Assembly: GCF_031127905.1 (NCBI RefSeq) | Contig: NZ_JARXIC010000004.1 | Span: 1-64,000, forward strand | Length of the DNA stretch: 64,000 nt | Direction of reading: 5' to 3' | From: Thalassobacterium sedimentorum | GTDB lineage: Bacteria; Verrucomicrobiota; Verrucomicrobiia; Opitutales; Coraliomargaritaceae | In this document: piece after piece, positions 10,895 through 20,189 of the stretch | Layout of the letters: each line of letters starts with the position of its first letter | How positions within the stretch are numbered: position 1 is the stretch's first letter | Position numbers and translations under genes: made by a program | Notes under the pieces: generated by a model | Database searches by the model: none | What the model saw: the letters and a program-made list of their open reading frames with translations, nothing else | Told to the model about the DNA's origin: nothing

Positions 10895-12358
10895 TCAGCG
10901 CGGATTTCCGGCCTGCTTGAGCTCTGTCAGCAATTCTTCTAAATCAAAGGTCGCAAAGCTAGTGCACTGATCACTCAAAGCATATGGGAGTATCAAGCGA
11001 CCGGCGTGCACCAAGGCGCCACAGCTATACACGACATTCGGCACGTAGCCTTCACGCTCCCGTGCATCGGGCGCCAGCAAGGGACGTTTCAAACGGCCAA
11101 TCACACGTGAAGGATCGTCCAAATCAAGTAAGACTGCGCCGATGGCATATTTGCGCATAAATCCAACACCGTGGGTCAGCAGCAACCACCCTTCGGAAGT
11201 TTCAATCGGCGAACCACAATTGCCTAACTGCACATATTCCCATGGAAATGTCGGGCGCAAAAGCAAGGTCTTCTCATACCAGAAGTGCAGCATGTTGGAA
11301 TACATCAGATAGACGTTCTCATTATCCTGCCGCGAAATCATCGCGTAGCGTCCATTGATCTTTCGTGGGAAGAGCGCCATTCCTTTGTTTTGCACTTCGG
11401 GCCCGTTGAGGGTATTAATGCTGAACTCACAGAAATTCTTGGTCGCAAGCAGTTGCGGTAAAAAGGCATGCCCGTTGTAAGCCGTATAAGTCGCGTAATA
11501 AATCGATTGCCCATCCTCCTCTTCAAAACGGACAAAACGTGCGTCTTCAATCCCACGCGTTTCGGTCGAGGAATAAGGAAAGATCACGCGCTCACTCAAA
11601 TCACCGGTAGGGTTAAAATCCAATTCGTAATTCGCCCGCGCCAGCGATAAGAGCGCATCGGCATTTTCCCGCTCGATCGCGGGGCTAAAACGATTACGAG
11701 CCAAGGCCCGCAGCACCACCGCCTCCAATTGCAGCAAGGTAAAGGAGTCCTCCAACTCTTCCATAATCTCCCGCGACCACGGTGTATCCAGCCCCAGTTC
11801 ATGCAACTTGCGCAGAAATAACGCTCGGTCATAAGACGGGTCCGCCTCTACGGTCCCACTATTCACCAATGGAGAGGCCGGATCGACGGTCACACGGCCC
11901 TGGGCATCGATCCGCCCGGTGCGAAATGTTATCGAGGAAATATGCCCCTCACCTGTCGCCCGCAGGCTCATGATATAACGCAGTTCCCCCTGCGTAAGCC
12001 CACTCTGATCGGGATGCGGCACAATGGATGGATTAAACAAAGCCGCTGCTTCCAAAGCATATTCTTGTAAGAAATAGCCACCGATCAATAGCTTCCGATC
12101 CTCCGTCATCGGCATATCCGTAAGCAGGAACTCTTTGACCTGATTAAAACGGTCCAGGAAAATGGCGCGCGGATTCGTATGCCGACCTCCAAACTCATCG
12201 AGCAGGCGCTTCGCTTGATCTCTCGCGCGCCGCTCACTAAGGGAAAAGACGCGTCCAATGATTTTAGCAATGCGCTCGCGATTGTGTAACTCAAAAGGAC
12301 GGATCACGACTCTGGATGGATCCGGCTGTAACAGGATGGGCGTTCGATTTCGCTTCAT
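10895..12358 (-). CDS. GH130 family glycoside phosphorylase/hydrolase
   Basis: This 487-residue protein belongs to glycoside hydrolase family 130, which includes mannoside phosphorylases (mannosyl-glucose, mannooligosaccharide, beta-1,2-mannobiose) and beta-mannosidases. ETRGIEDARFVRFEE contains the conserved GIEDAR element; GMALFPRKINGRYAMISRQD and LGNCGSPIETSEGWLLLTHGVG are the next two family blocks, followed by a C-terminal block with EGYVPNVVYSCGA. An extra N-terminal helical region of about 170 residues makes it longer than the simple five-bladed propeller. No signal peptide is seen, so it acts in the cytoplasm, which suits phosphorolysis. The exact substrate cannot be read. It is the first gene of a two-gene operon with the GT4 protein. 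Confidence 0.85.
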   Translation of the reverse strand: MKRNRTPILLQPDPSRVVIRPFELHNRERIAKIIGRVFSLSERRARDQAKRLLDEFGGRHTNPRAIFLDRFNQVKEFLLTDMPMTEDRKLLIGGYFLQEYALEAAALFNPSIVPHPDQSGLTQGELRYIMSLRATGEGHISSITFRTGRIDAQGRVTVDPASPLVNSGTVEADPSYDRALFLRKLHELGLDTPWSREIMEELEDSFTLLQLEAVVLRALARNRFSPAIERENADALLSLARANYELDFNPTGDLSERVIFPYSSTETRGIEDARFVRFEEEDGQSIYYATYTAYNGHAFLPQLLATKNFCEFSINTLNGPEVQNKGMALFPRKINGRYAMISRQDNENVYLMYSNMLHFWYEKTLLLRPTFPWEYVQLGNCGSPIETSEGWLLLTHGVGFMRKYAIGAVLLDLDDPSRVIGRLKRPLLAPDAREREGYVPNVVYSCGALVHAGRLILPYALSDQCTSFATFDLEELLTELKQAGNPR

Positions 12359-12833
12359 ATCATTAATAGCTAGAACAGTCTATTTAACACCTCTTTCATC
12401 TAACGTATGATTGAACTATTCTATTTTACATGTTCAAAGGGCTAAGCCCTCGGAACGAAACGACAGTGTAATGCATCCCCAAAGAATTGCACTCCCCACG
12501 GAGAGATAAGTCATCTACTTATACCCCGATCCGCCTGAGCTAATCTCAGCAACAAGCCTATAGTGAAAAGTTATGCCAATATCATTTCGTTTCATGTCTG
12601 AACAAAACCTTCGCCCGCATCACCTGCACATAATATGCCAAAAATAACACCAGCGAACCGGCAATCACTGCCAGAACCGGACCTCAACAGAATCTCAGTA
12701 TTTATCTAAGTTCGCACAGTATTGAATCTTAATGGACGCAATAGTAGCCATAAAATGACAGGCGACACTGCCTTATGACACTGAGACAAAAAGAACTGTT
12801 TGAACGACTCAAATGAGACAAAATAACTCAAGG
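12359..12833. other. 475-base intergenic stretch between the two GH130 genes
   Basis: It should hold the promoter of the gene ending its left side (starting at 12358, minus strand) and the transcription end of the gene at 12834. Visible items are a short hairpin AGGGCTAAGCCCT at 12438-12450, two imperfect direct repeats (AATGCATCCCC near 12472 and AATTGCACTCCCC near 12486), and a small hydrophobic reading frame on the minus strand at 12582-12683. No tRNA or mobile element is seen. Its low coding content suggests a lost gene. Confidence 0.5.
12582..12683 (-). CDS. possible tiny membrane protein or gene remnant
   Basis: On the minus strand a reading frame bounded by stops encodes at most 33 residues: GPVLAVIAGSLVLFLAYY, then VQVMRAKVLFRHETK. 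It reads like the last transmembrane helix and positively charged cytoplasmic tail of a transporter. There is no ATG before the helix; only CTG or GTG codons could start it, with GAGG a little upstream. It may therefore be the remains of a lost permease of the carbohydrate locus, a real small protein, or chance. Confidence 0.2.
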   Translation of the reverse strand, partial: GPVLAVIAGSLVLFLAYYVQVMRAKVLFRHETK

Positions 12834-13892
12834 CTAGGATTCCAAACTCGCCAGCAAATCATCCAACGAAACACGCGCAGCGCAAGTCACCCGATCCGCA
12901 GCCCCATAGTAGATCTCCAGCTGTCCCTGCCCCAGATCAATGGTTCCATTATGAAAGACCACCTCCGGCATGAAGCCCTCGCATTCATAAGAAGCCTCGG
13001 GAGAAAAGATGGGCTGCCACGAACGCCGGATCACCTGCCACGGTTTTTCCAAGTCCAGTAGCAGCAGTCCCAGACAGTAGCGTGATTGATGATTGCATCC
13101 ATGATAGAACGCAAACCAGCCTTGCGACGTTTTGATTGGCGGACTCCCGGCGCCGATACGCTCGCAGTCCCAGTGAGCAGAACGCGGCCCAGCTACAAAT
13201 CGGTGGTGGCCCCAGTCTAACAAATTCTCAGAAGAAGCGGTCCAGATGGAAGCTTGCCCCGCGTGAACCACCGCAGGACGATGCAAGACCTGATAGCGCC
13301 CATTGATTTTCTCAGGAAACAAGGCACAGTCTTTATTATCCGGTGCAAATATAATGCCCCGTCGCTGAAACGATTTAAAGTCTGCCGTCTCTGCCAGCAC
13401 AGTGACCACTCCCCGCTCGGACACGGCTGAATAATTAATATAATAGCGCCCCTCCAGCTGTGTGATCCGCGCATCTTCGATCCCAAAGGTCTCGTATGCC
13501 GTCTCCGGATAAAGAACTGGCTCTGCCCCGATGGAAAAGTGCTGCCCATCCTCCGAAGTCGCCACGCGGAAGTGGCTGAGGCTCGTCAGATAGATCTGAT
13601 GCTTGTAAGTAAAAAAGCGGGGATCTGTATAGTTCAGCTTCGGATCATCCAAACGAAACTGATGAATACGAACCTCCCCAGCCTCCAGATCCAGGACGGG
13701 CGAGGCAATACAGCCCCGCTCGGCGATGGCTTTTTCTGCAACACGAATCAAAAGCAGACGCTTACCTTGAAATAAGGTCGCAGCAGGATTGAACACACAC
13801 ATCACTTCAAGCCCTGCTTGCGATGGCCGAAGCTCAGACGGCGTCAATATAGGATTATTAAGAAAACGAGTAAGTACAGACGACGCATTCAT
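12834..13892 (-). CDS. GH130 family glycoside phosphorylase/hydrolase, short form
   Basis: This 352-residue protein is a second GH130 member with the plain five-bladed propeller length. In order it shows CVFNPAATLFQGKRLLLIRV, LNYTDPRFF, TFGIEDARITQLEGRYYINY, KDCALFPEKINGRYQVLHRP, GAGSPPIKTSQGWFAFYHG and EGFMPEVVFHNG, all family blocks. It lacks a signal peptide and so is cytoplasmic. The open frame extends back to 14063, but that would run into the divergent GH20 gene and adds sequence of no GH130 character; the ATG at 13892 gives the usual N-terminus (LTRFLNNPILTPSE). The GH20 gene starts 46 bases away in the other direction, so the two probably share a regulatory region. Substrate is likely a beta-mannoside, by family only. 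Confidence 0.85.
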   Translation of the reverse strand: MNASSVLTRFLNNPILTPSELRPSQAGLEVMCVFNPAATLFQGKRLLLIRVAEKAIAERGCIASPVLDLEAGEVRIHQFRLDDPKLNYTDPRFFTYKHQIYLTSLSHFRVATSEDGQHFSIGAEPVLYPETAYETFGIEDARITQLEGRYYINYSAVSERGVVTVLAETADFKSFQRRGIIFAPDNKDCALFPEKINGRYQVLHRPAVVHAGQASIWTASSENLLDWGHHRFVAGPRSAHWDCERIGAGSPPIKTSQGWFAFYHGCNHQSRYCLGLLLLDLEKPWQVIRRSWQPIFSPEASYECEGFMPEVVFHNGTIDLGQGQLEIYYGAADRVTCAARVSLDDLLASLES

Positions 13893-13938
13893 TTCTATTT
13901 GTGACTCCAAGTATACTTCTCCAACATGCCCCCAAAGC

Positions 13939-15399
13939 ATGAAAAAATCAACCCCAGCAGGCACGGCACAGAGCCCCGATTTCACCCCCAGCTGGAGCCA
14001 GGTGGCTCCTCTCTTTGAACGTCGCGGACTGATGCTCGACATCAGCCGCAACCGGGTGCCCACAATGGAGACACTGCGCCAGTTGATCGATGCTCTGGCG
14101 GCATTGCAGTATAATGAACTACAGCTCTATACCGAGCACACCTTCGCCTACGCCCAGCACGAAGTGGTCTGGCAACATGCCTCTCCCATGACAGCGGAGG
14201 AAATCCGTGAGATCGATCGCTACTGCGCGGAGCGCGGCATCGAGCTGGTGCCCAATCAAAACTCCTTCGGACACATGGAACGTTGGCTGCGGCATGAAGC
14301 TTATAAACCGCTGGCAGAATGCCCCGACGGCTTCGAGCATCCCTGGGCAGGCTGGCGTGAATTTGGCAGCACGCTCTATCCAGACGCACGCAGTGCCGAC
14401 TTCATGGATGACCTCTACTCCGAGCTACTGCCCAACTTCACTTCACGGCAAATACACATCGGCGGCGACGAGCCCTGGGAGCTCGGCAAAGGCCGCAGCG
14501 CGGCACGCGTCGCCAGCGAAGGCAAGCACCGCGTATATCTCGACTTCATGAAGCAACTCTTCGCGCTGGCGGCGAAGCATGGGCACACGCCACAGTTCTG
14601 GTCCGACATTATCATGGAGCGCCCGGACCTGGTGCCGGAGTTACCCCAAGATGTCATTCCCGTGATATGGGGCTACGAAGCCGACTCCCCCTTTGCCGAA
14701 CAATGCCGTATCGTCGCCGAAGCCGGCTTTCGCAATCAATTCTATGTGGCGCCCGGTGCGGGCAATTGGAACTCCTTTAGTGGACGTCTGGATGTGGCCG
14801 AAACTAACATTCAACTGGCGGCCCAGCAGGGGCATGCCCACGGCGCCCGTGGTCTGCTACTGACTACCTGGGGAGACAACGGACACCATCAACCCTGGCT
14901 CACACTCTATCCCGCCCTGGTGATCGCCGCAGCCGCGACCCATGGTCAAGAATTGGAAGCATCCGAATTGATTGAAACCATCGACAAGCTCTTTTATCCA
15001 GATCAGCCCGAGGGCAATGGCGCAGCCATTTGTGCCTTGGGACGCATCGATGCTCAACTCCCCCAACCCGCACCTCCCAATAGCTTGCTGCACAGCGCAT
15101 TCTTTGCCAACGAAACTGAATTCAACAAAGCCATTCGACCACTCACCAACGAGCAAGAACTTGCGCACTGCGCCGCAGCATTAGATACAATTCAAAGCGA
15201 ACAGCTCGATCCGGAAATTGGCCTCTCGATTCAGCTCAATCGAGCTGGACTCGCCCGATTTCAAGCTCAGTTAAATAGCGAAATGCAACAAATATTAATT
15301 GAGAATTTTGCACAGCAATGGCAACGCCATTGCCGCGTGGGAGGACTGGCTGACAGCTTGTCGCGTATGCAAAAGAACATGGCGACAGCTCACAAATAA
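13939..15399 (+). CDS. GH20 beta-N-acetylhexosaminidase-like protein
   Basis: The 486-residue protein has a GH20-type TIM barrel of the GcnA-like subgroup. RRGLMLDISRNRVPTMETL starts the barrel, NSFGHMERWL is a subgroup motif, and IHIGGDEPWELG carries the Asp177-Glu178 pair used for substrate-assisted catalysis on N-acetylhexosamine ends. TTWGDNGHHQPW near the barrel end is also typical. No signal peptide and no N-terminal GH20b domain are visible, so it probably acts on imported sugars. The start at ATG 13939 is chosen because longer forms overlap the divergent GH130 gene. Its neighbour is a sugar-type binding protein, which suggests an uptake and breakdown function. Confidence 0.8.
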   Translation: MKKSTPAGTAQSPDFTPSWSQVAPLFERRGLMLDISRNRVPTMETLRQLIDALAALQYNELQLYTEHTFAYAQHEVVWQHASPMTAEEIREIDRYCAERGIELVPNQNSFGHMERWLRHEAYKPLAECPDGFEHPWAGWREFGSTLYPDARSADFMDDLYSELLPNFTSRQIHIGGDEPWELGKGRSAARVASEGKHRVYLDFMKQLFALAAKHGHTPQFWSDIIMERPDLVPELPQDVIPVIWGYEADSPFAEQCRIVAEAGFRNQFYVAPGAGNWNSFSGRLDVAETNIQLAAQQGHAHGARGLLLTTWGDNGHHQPWLTLYPALVIAAAATHGQELEASELIETIDKLFYPDQPEGNGAAICALGRIDAQLPQPAPPNSLLHSAFFANETEFNKAIRPLTNEQELAHCAAALDTIQSEQLDPEIGLSIQLNRAGLARFQAQLNSEMQQILIENFAQQWQRHCRVGGLADSLSRMQKNMATAHK

Positions 15400-15516
15400 A
15401 AGACAGACAATTAAATAGGAAAGTCCTTGATACCGAATAAGTCTAGCGCAACATCCACTTAATTACGAACAAAGCCGATTGCCAACTGTCTACAGAGATC
15501 ACTAACTCCCTCATCT

Positions 15517-16473
15517 ATGCTCCAAAGACTATCTCTACTTGCACTCCTACTATGGACTCTCCCATTACCAGCTCAAAACCGCGAGCTTTTGGGCGAATAT
15601 AAAATTGGGATCGTAGGGCGTGATCAGGATAACGCAATCTATCAAGCGGCACACGCCGGGGCGCAGGCAGCCACCCTCGAACTTAGCGAAAAGTATTCAA
15701 TCGATATTGAATTAGTGGTCTTCACTCCCAATAAAAGCCAAGGCGCCAATCAAGTAACTGCATTGGCAGAACTTTTTATCGAAGATGCAGATGGCCTTAT
15801 TATTAGTCCAGAGAACACAGACTCCGTCCGCGCATCTTTAGAGTTTGCCATTCAGCAAGGCCAAGAAGTTGTCTATTTTGAAAGCCAATTACCAGACATA
15901 CCAGCACTGGCATCGATCCTAGCCGACGAAGCCGAAGCAGGCCGAATGGTAGGACGCACCATATTAAAAAAGCTGCCGACTAAGGCACGCGTGGCCATCC
16001 TAACCAGCACCGATCCCAGCCCTGAGCTAAAACAACGCATGCAAGGACTAAGTGAGGTGCTGGGCTATCGCCGAATAGAAACCACGGTAGGCTGCGAACC
16101 CAACTACCAATCAGCGATTACAGCCATTATAAATGCTGAAAAAAACGATCGTAATGACCTGATAAAAGGCTGGGTTTTCCTAGAAGACTGGCCGCTGTTA
16201 GGCATGCCAGCACTTCCCTGGGCTCCCAAAGAACTACCCACCGTGGCAATTCAATCCTCGCCCTCCGCCTTCATGTATGTGGACCAAGGCTACCTGGATG
16301 CTCTAGTCGTACACCCATATTATGAATGGGGCTACCGAAGCGTTGAAGCTATGGTCGAAAAACTACACAAGCAACAGCCTCCCGAAGAAAAAATTCTACG
16401 AACTCTTCCACGCGTCGTCGATCGACACAATGCAGAGGATTATCGTGAAAGCTGGAAGCAATGGCTAAAATAA
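15517..16473 (+). CDS. periplasmic sugar-binding protein (RbsB-like)
   Basis: A 318-residue exported protein of the type I periplasmic binding fold. Residues 1-19 form a signal peptide ending PLPAQN. YKIGIVGRDQDNAIYQAAHAGAQAATLEL starts the N-terminal lobe, DADGLIISPENTDSVRASLEFAIQQGQEVVYFES is the typical second strand set, and ADEAEAGRMVGRTILKKLP is the hinge-proximal element of the ribose/galactose-binding subfamily. No permease or ATPase gene is next to it, so it may serve a distant transporter or act as a sensor subunit. It follows the GH20 gene by 117 bases in the same direction. Confidence 0.8.
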   Translation: MLQRLSLLALLLWTLPLPAQNRELLGEYKIGIVGRDQDNAIYQAAHAGAQAATLELSEKYSIDIELVVFTPNKSQGANQVTALAELFIEDADGLIISPENTDSVRASLEFAIQQGQEVVYFESQLPDIPALASILADEAEAGRMVGRTILKKLPTKARVAILTSTDPSPELKQRMQGLSEVLGYRRIETTVGCEPNYQSAITAIINAEKNDRNDLIKGWVFLEDWPLLGMPALPWAPKELPTVAIQSSPSAFMYVDQGYLDALVVHPYYEWGYRSVEAMVEKLHKQQPPEEKILRTLPRVVDRHNAEDYRESWKQWLK

Positions 16474-16528
16474 CCAGATCACAATCAGAGCCACATGATG
16501 TTGCAGCGTAGACTGAACGCCACGACTG

Positions 16529-17509
16529 CTAAGGCTGAAGCAATACCTTACCAAGTCGTGGCTGACTATCATGTTGAATGGCTGATTCGTATTCACTAAA
16601 CGAATACGTTTTTTCGATTGGCAAGCTCAGACGACCGTCCGCCATCATTGCATACACTTCGGCCATCACATCACGCACGCCAACCAAACCGTTGCGCTTA
16701 CCATATCGGTCCCACCAAAAACCAGTCAACCGCACATCGTTAAAAATCAAAAAACGTGTAGGAAAACGCACCTTGTCCCCCACCATTCCACCAAAGGTCA
16801 CTTGTGTGCCACCATCCCCCAAAGCCTTAATTTGGTCAATGGCACTCTCGCCACCAATGGAATTGAGGGCAAGTTGCACGACAGCCCCACGAGTAATTTC
16901 TGAAACACCTTTAGCCCAGCCAGTGCCTTCCAGTACGACATGATCCGCTCCCATCGCCTTGAGCGGCTCGACTAATTCCTCTCGACGCACTTGACTGATC
17001 GTCTTCAACCCCATGGCCTTCGCCATTTGAATGACCGAAAGACCTACCGCCGAATTTCCGGCATTCTGAATCACCCAATCACCAGGCTTCAAATCAACAA
17101 TTTTCTTTAATAAACAATACGCTGTGGGCGGATTGATAAAAGAAATCGCCGCCTGCTCAACTGGTACTTCAGGAGGAACAATCAGTAGTTCATCAGCAGC
17201 CACACAAGCTGCAGCTTGCCATGCGCCATCCTCACCGGGAAAGCGCACCCGAGTGCCGATCTCAATACCACTCACGTCTGCTCCGAGCGCGTCCACAACG
17301 CCGACACCTTCACGCCCCGCGACTGCTGGTAATTCGCGCAAATTACCATAGCTACCACCAATCATACCATAATCAGAAGGATTGATGGTCGCGAATTCCA
17401 ACTTCACACGCACCTCACCAGCCCGTGGCTCTGGTTGGGCAATTTGTTCCAATTGTAAAACTTCGAGAGGCTTCCCAAAGCTATGATGTCGTAGTGCAGA
17501 TTGTTTCAT
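16529..17509 (-). CDS. MDR-family quinone/enoyl-thioester reductase
   Basis: The 326-residue zinc-free medium-chain dehydrogenase resembles mitochondrial trans-2-enoyl-CoA/ACP reductase (MECR/ETR) and quinone oxidoreductases. FATINPSDYGMIGGSYG is the N-terminal catalytic-domain motif (Asn-Pro-Ser-Asp-Tyr), AGREGVGVVDALG follows, and NAGNSAVGLSVIQMAKAMGLKTI is the NADPH-binding Rossmann segment. FGGMVGDKVRFPTRFLIFNDVRLTGFW is MECR-like. Zinc ligands of alcohol dehydrogenases are absent. It lies downstream of a nitronate-monooxygenase-like gene on the same strand, 112 bases apart; both use flavin or nicotinamide chemistry, but no pathway link is evident. Confidence 0.8.
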   Translation of the reverse strand: MKQSALRHHSFGKPLEVLQLEQIAQPEPRAGEVRVKLEFATINPSDYGMIGGSYGNLRELPAVAGREGVGVVDALGADVSGIEIGTRVRFPGEDGAWQAAACVAADELLIVPPEVPVEQAAISFINPPTAYCLLKKIVDLKPGDWVIQNAGNSAVGLSVIQMAKAMGLKTISQVRREELVEPLKAMGADHVVLEGTGWAKGVSEITRGAVVQLALNSIGGESAIDQIKALGDGGTQVTFGGMVGDKVRFPTRFLIFNDVRLTGFWWDRYGKRNGLVGVRDVMAEVYAMMADGRLSLPIEKTYSFSEYESAIQHDSQPRLGKVLLQP

Positions 17510-17621
17510 AGAATAAGATTAAAGAGAATAAGTGAAAACGCTAGCGCTAGGAGAAGTTTTCCCTAGGTGACGGCCATATCACAAACAAGAAATAGAATCT
17601 TCCACAGCATAAGCTGCAAAA

Positions 17622-19025
17622 CTAGGCCAGAAGGTAGTCAATGACGTCATTCGCGGAATAACTGGATTTATGCGAACCAAGAATAGGGTCCAGGAATCGC
17701 ATGTCTTCGCCCCATGTAACGAGGGGCTGTACCGCAGTACCACGTCGAACCTGTCCCATACCTATGGTCGCGAGTAGGCCATTGCAAAGACAGTGCTTAC
17801 CTTCTGCTTCCTCGGAGGTCCCGCCTTTATTGATAAAGGGTTTACGTGGGCTGGCAGGACAGCGATAGCCCAGCGTGCCATCATCCTTGGCATACACGTG
17901 ACGTAAGTACCCTAAATCACATGCGCGGCAAGCATCACGCCCTGAATTAGCCTCAACTTCTACACGCTTAAATGGATATCCAGTTGGTGAAGCCTTAAAA
18001 TCCGTAATCACATTCAATGTTCCGGCACGATGTTGCTGTATGATCTCAGTCTTGATTTGATCAGTAATGCCTGATTCCTCACTACAGGCAAATGCCGTAC
18101 CGACCTGTACTCCGCAAGCACCTGCCTCCTTTGCCTGACGTAGGTCCTGCGGTGAGGCACAGCCTCCCGCCATCCAAAAAGGCAGTCCCAAAGCCGCGAC
18201 TTTTTCAACCGAACAGATATCTCGCTCCGAATAGGCGTCCCCCCGGCGAGGAGGTGCATTATGTCCGCCTGCATTGTAGTGCTCGATGACGAAGCCATCG
18301 ACTTGGCCACTGGCTTTTTTCACTAAGGTCTTCGCAAGTATATCCGATGAGATCACGGCGAAAAACAGAGGGCGCTTAAGAGGTTCCTGCACTGCAGAAA
18401 CATGCGTGCCCGGATGAAATGAGGTCAAGAACTCCTGCGAACGATCGGATGTGATAACATTTAGTTTCATCTCAACCGGCTGCAGCTGTGACATCTTATC
18501 CAGTGCACCGGGTATCCCCAGTGGAATCCCCCCCCCCATGATGACCACATCCACCTCTGCCAACATCGCTCCAAATAGCGACGGCAGTGTCGGCAACTGA
18601 ATTTTCTCCAGTAGGTTAATACCAACCATACCAGTGTTGCCTTCCTTCGCCAGATACACTTCCACAAAATTGGCCACGATCAGCAGCTCTTCATCTTCGC
18701 GCAACATATCTGCTGTCGGCATCGGTTTTAGTTTATACGTCTCGTCAATAGGTTTGCCTCCATCAATAAACCAATCTCTCAGAATCGGTTTTACCATCTC
18801 CTGGTATGGGAAAGCCGCCATCGCGCGGCGCATGTGCCCTCCCTCATCTCCATCCTGCAATCGCCGAATTAAAATGGTATCCAATGCAGTGCCCGAAATT
18901 ACGCCGAGTTGCCTCCGCTTAGCCACCGCATTTGCCAAGCGCCAATTAGAGACACCCGCCCCCATACCGCCTTGAATAATTTCAGGATAGGCCGTCGCCT
19001 GCGAAGAATCTAAAGTATTTAACAT
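17622..19025 (-). CDS. nitronate monooxygenase-like FMN protein with cysteine-rich C-terminus
   Basis: The 467-residue protein has the FMN TIM barrel of the 2-nitropropane dioxygenase family: [21 protein letters not shown] at the N-terminus, [31 protein letters not shown], and [40 protein letters not shown] as the phosphate-binding end. It is longer than simple family members because of a C-terminal section of about 100 residues with CRAC (Cys366, Cys369), [11 protein letters not shown] and HCLCNGL, which may bind zinc or an iron-sulfur cluster. Its relation to enoyl reductases such as FabK or PfaD is possible. It is likely an NAD(P)H- or O2-linked flavoenzyme; the substrate is not evident. 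Confidence 0.75.
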   Translation of the reverse strand: MLNTLDSSQATAYPEIIQGGMGAGVSNWRLANAVAKRRQLGVISGTALDTILIRRLQDGDEGGHMRRAMAAFPYQEMVKPILRDWFIDGGKPIDETYKLKPMPTADMLREDEELLIVANFVEVYLAKEGNTGMVGINLLEKIQLPTLPSLFGAMLAEVDVVIMGGGIPLGIPGALDKMSQLQPVEMKLNVITSDRSQEFLTSFHPGTHVSAVQEPLKRPLFFAVISSDILAKTLVKKASGQVDGFVIEHYNAGGHNAPPRRGDAYSERDICSVEKVAALGLPFWMAGGCASPQDLRQAKEAGACGVQVGTAFACSEESGITDQIKTEIIQQHRAGTLNVITDFKASPTGYPFKRVEVEANSGRDACRACDLGYLRHVYAKDDGTLGYRCPASPRKPFINKGGTSEEAEGKHCLCNGLLATIGMGQVRRGTAVQPLVTWGEDMRFLDPILGSHKSSYSANDVIDYLLA

Positions 19026-19162
19026 AAGATTCCTTAATAATACGACAGCTTAAAATATGTCGAAACTAATGCCAAGTCTAGCGCCTGTTATAACGCCAGC
19101 TATACGCGCACATTAATAAATCACATTTCAGGACAGGGAATTTAATAAAATTCCAGTATTCT

Positions 19163-19888
19163 TTACCACACGCCCATGGCCACAAGCTGTTGTTCCGCCT
19201 GCTCTGCCCAACCACGATTAGCAGCGGGGCTAGCGGGACTGGGATGCAAAATACGTCCAACTTTCAAGTTATAGCCGCGCAAAGCTTCTTTTGCACGTGC
19301 TTCTGCAAAGGCGCCCACACCGATCACCCACTCAGGCTGCAACAAATCCACCAAGTCACGCAGGTGCTGATCGCAGACGGCATACAAATCTGCAAGTTCC
19401 GCCACGGGCAACTTATCGGGTGTGCGATTCTTACCACTCGCCTCCATAAAAACCAGCGGGCAATAATTAGCCACAAAATGCTGCTCAAAAAAGTCGGCTG
19501 CCACCGGATATTTATCCGCAAAGAGCCCCCACAAACGACGTCCACTCACCTCACTTCGCTGACAGGAAAATCCTTCAATCGGACGCTTGGGATGCTCATA
19601 GTCAGGGCTCAGGATGGTCGTTTCAACCCCCACCCACTCACGGACTGAGCGAATCTCTCCAAAGGGCACTCCCGTCTGCGCCATACCAAACGGACCTGGA
19701 TTCATCCCCATAAAGATCACTCGCTTACAACTTCGCGCATGTTGCTCGAGATAGCTTCGATGCCCAGTCCACGCATAACGCAGAGGATTATAAACATGCG
19801 TCGTTGGCTCGTCAAAGTGAAGCGCATCAACACCATCAGCCAAGCGCTCGGCAGCGGCAATCGCTTGTTGCGCAATTTCAGCGGACAT
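19163..19888 (-). CDS. SMUG1-type uracil-DNA glycosylase
   Basis: This 241-residue protein cuts uracil and oxidised pyrimidines such as hydroxymethyluracil from DNA at the first step of base-excision repair. GMNPGPFGMAQTGVPFG at 61-77 is the active-site loop that defines the SMUG1 family (UDG family 3), and HPSPASPAANRGW near the C-terminus is the DNA-intercalating segment. Bacterial SMUG1 is found in few groups, among them Verrucomicrobia and Geobacter relatives. The ATG at 19888 is used because AAAGG lies 8 bases before it and an upstream form would overlap the preceding gene. It is the last gene of a four-gene minus-strand run with rdx, folK and folB. Confidence 0.9.
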   Translation of the reverse strand: MSAEIAQQAIAAAERLADGVDALHFDEPTTHVYNPLRYAWTGHRSYLEQHARSCKRVIFMGMNPGPFGMAQTGVPFGEIRSVREWVGVETTILSPDYEHPKRPIEGFSCQRSEVSGRRLWGLFADKYPVAADFFEQHFVANYCPLVFMEASGKNRTPDKLPVAELADLYAVCDQHLRDLVDLLQPEWVIGVGAFAEARAKEALRGYNLKVGRILHPSPASPAANRGWAEQAEQQLVAMGVW

Positions 19889-19892
19889 CTGC

Positions 19893-20177
19893 TTACCTTT
19901 CAGCACGATCACTGTGCCCCAAATCACGTTCAGGTGCGATCTGATCACGCACGCGTTGCTTCAATTCTTTCATTTCTGGAAAACGTCCCTCAATCTTACG
20001 ATCCCAAAGCAAGTGAGCGTTGACCGTCACACTAAAGGTTCCACTGATCTCAGCAGGGCGCAGTGTCACCGCGCCCAACTCAGACTCGAAGGTAGTTAAG
20101 AGTTCCTGCGCCGTCCATGCAGCTCGTAGCAACCAGCGACAGCCAGGGCAGTATTCGATTTCGATTTGTGGCTTCAT
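19893..20177 (-). CDS. Rdx/SelT-SelW family thioredoxin-like protein
   Basis: A 94-residue redox protein of the SelT/SelW/SelH (Rdx) family with a CxxC redox pair, Cys10 and Cys13 in IEIEYCPGCRW, followed by the helix and SGTFSVTVNAHLLWDRKIEGRFPE, which is the family's second motif. Selenoprotein relatives have selenocysteine at the second position; here both are cysteine codons and there is no in-frame TGA. The frame could begin at a TTG three codons upstream; the ATG at 20177 is preferred. It stands 4 bases before the SMUG1 gene and 12 bases after folK, so it is co-transcribed. Its physiological partner is unknown. Confidence 0.85.
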   Translation of the reverse strand: MKPQIEIEYCPGCRWLLRAAWTAQELLTTFESELGAVTLRPAEISGTFSVTVNAHLLWDRKIEGRFPEMKELKQRVRDQIAPERDLGHSDRAER

Positions 20178-20189
20178 TTGTCTCAAAAA

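Noticed and set aside
13789-13938. Upstream start of the GH20 gene at 13789
   Set aside because: It would overlap the divergent GH130 gene, and the extra 50 residues have no signal peptide or family sequence.
17534-17561. GAAAAC...GTTTTC hairpin between the two oxidoreductase genes as a terminator
   Set aside because: The stem is short and AT-rich, with a competing inner palindrome and no T-run; support is too weak to list.
19893-20177. Rdx protein as a selenoprotein
   Set aside because: The redox motif is Cys-x-x-Cys with normal cysteine codons; there is no in-frame TGA or SECIS-like hairpin need.
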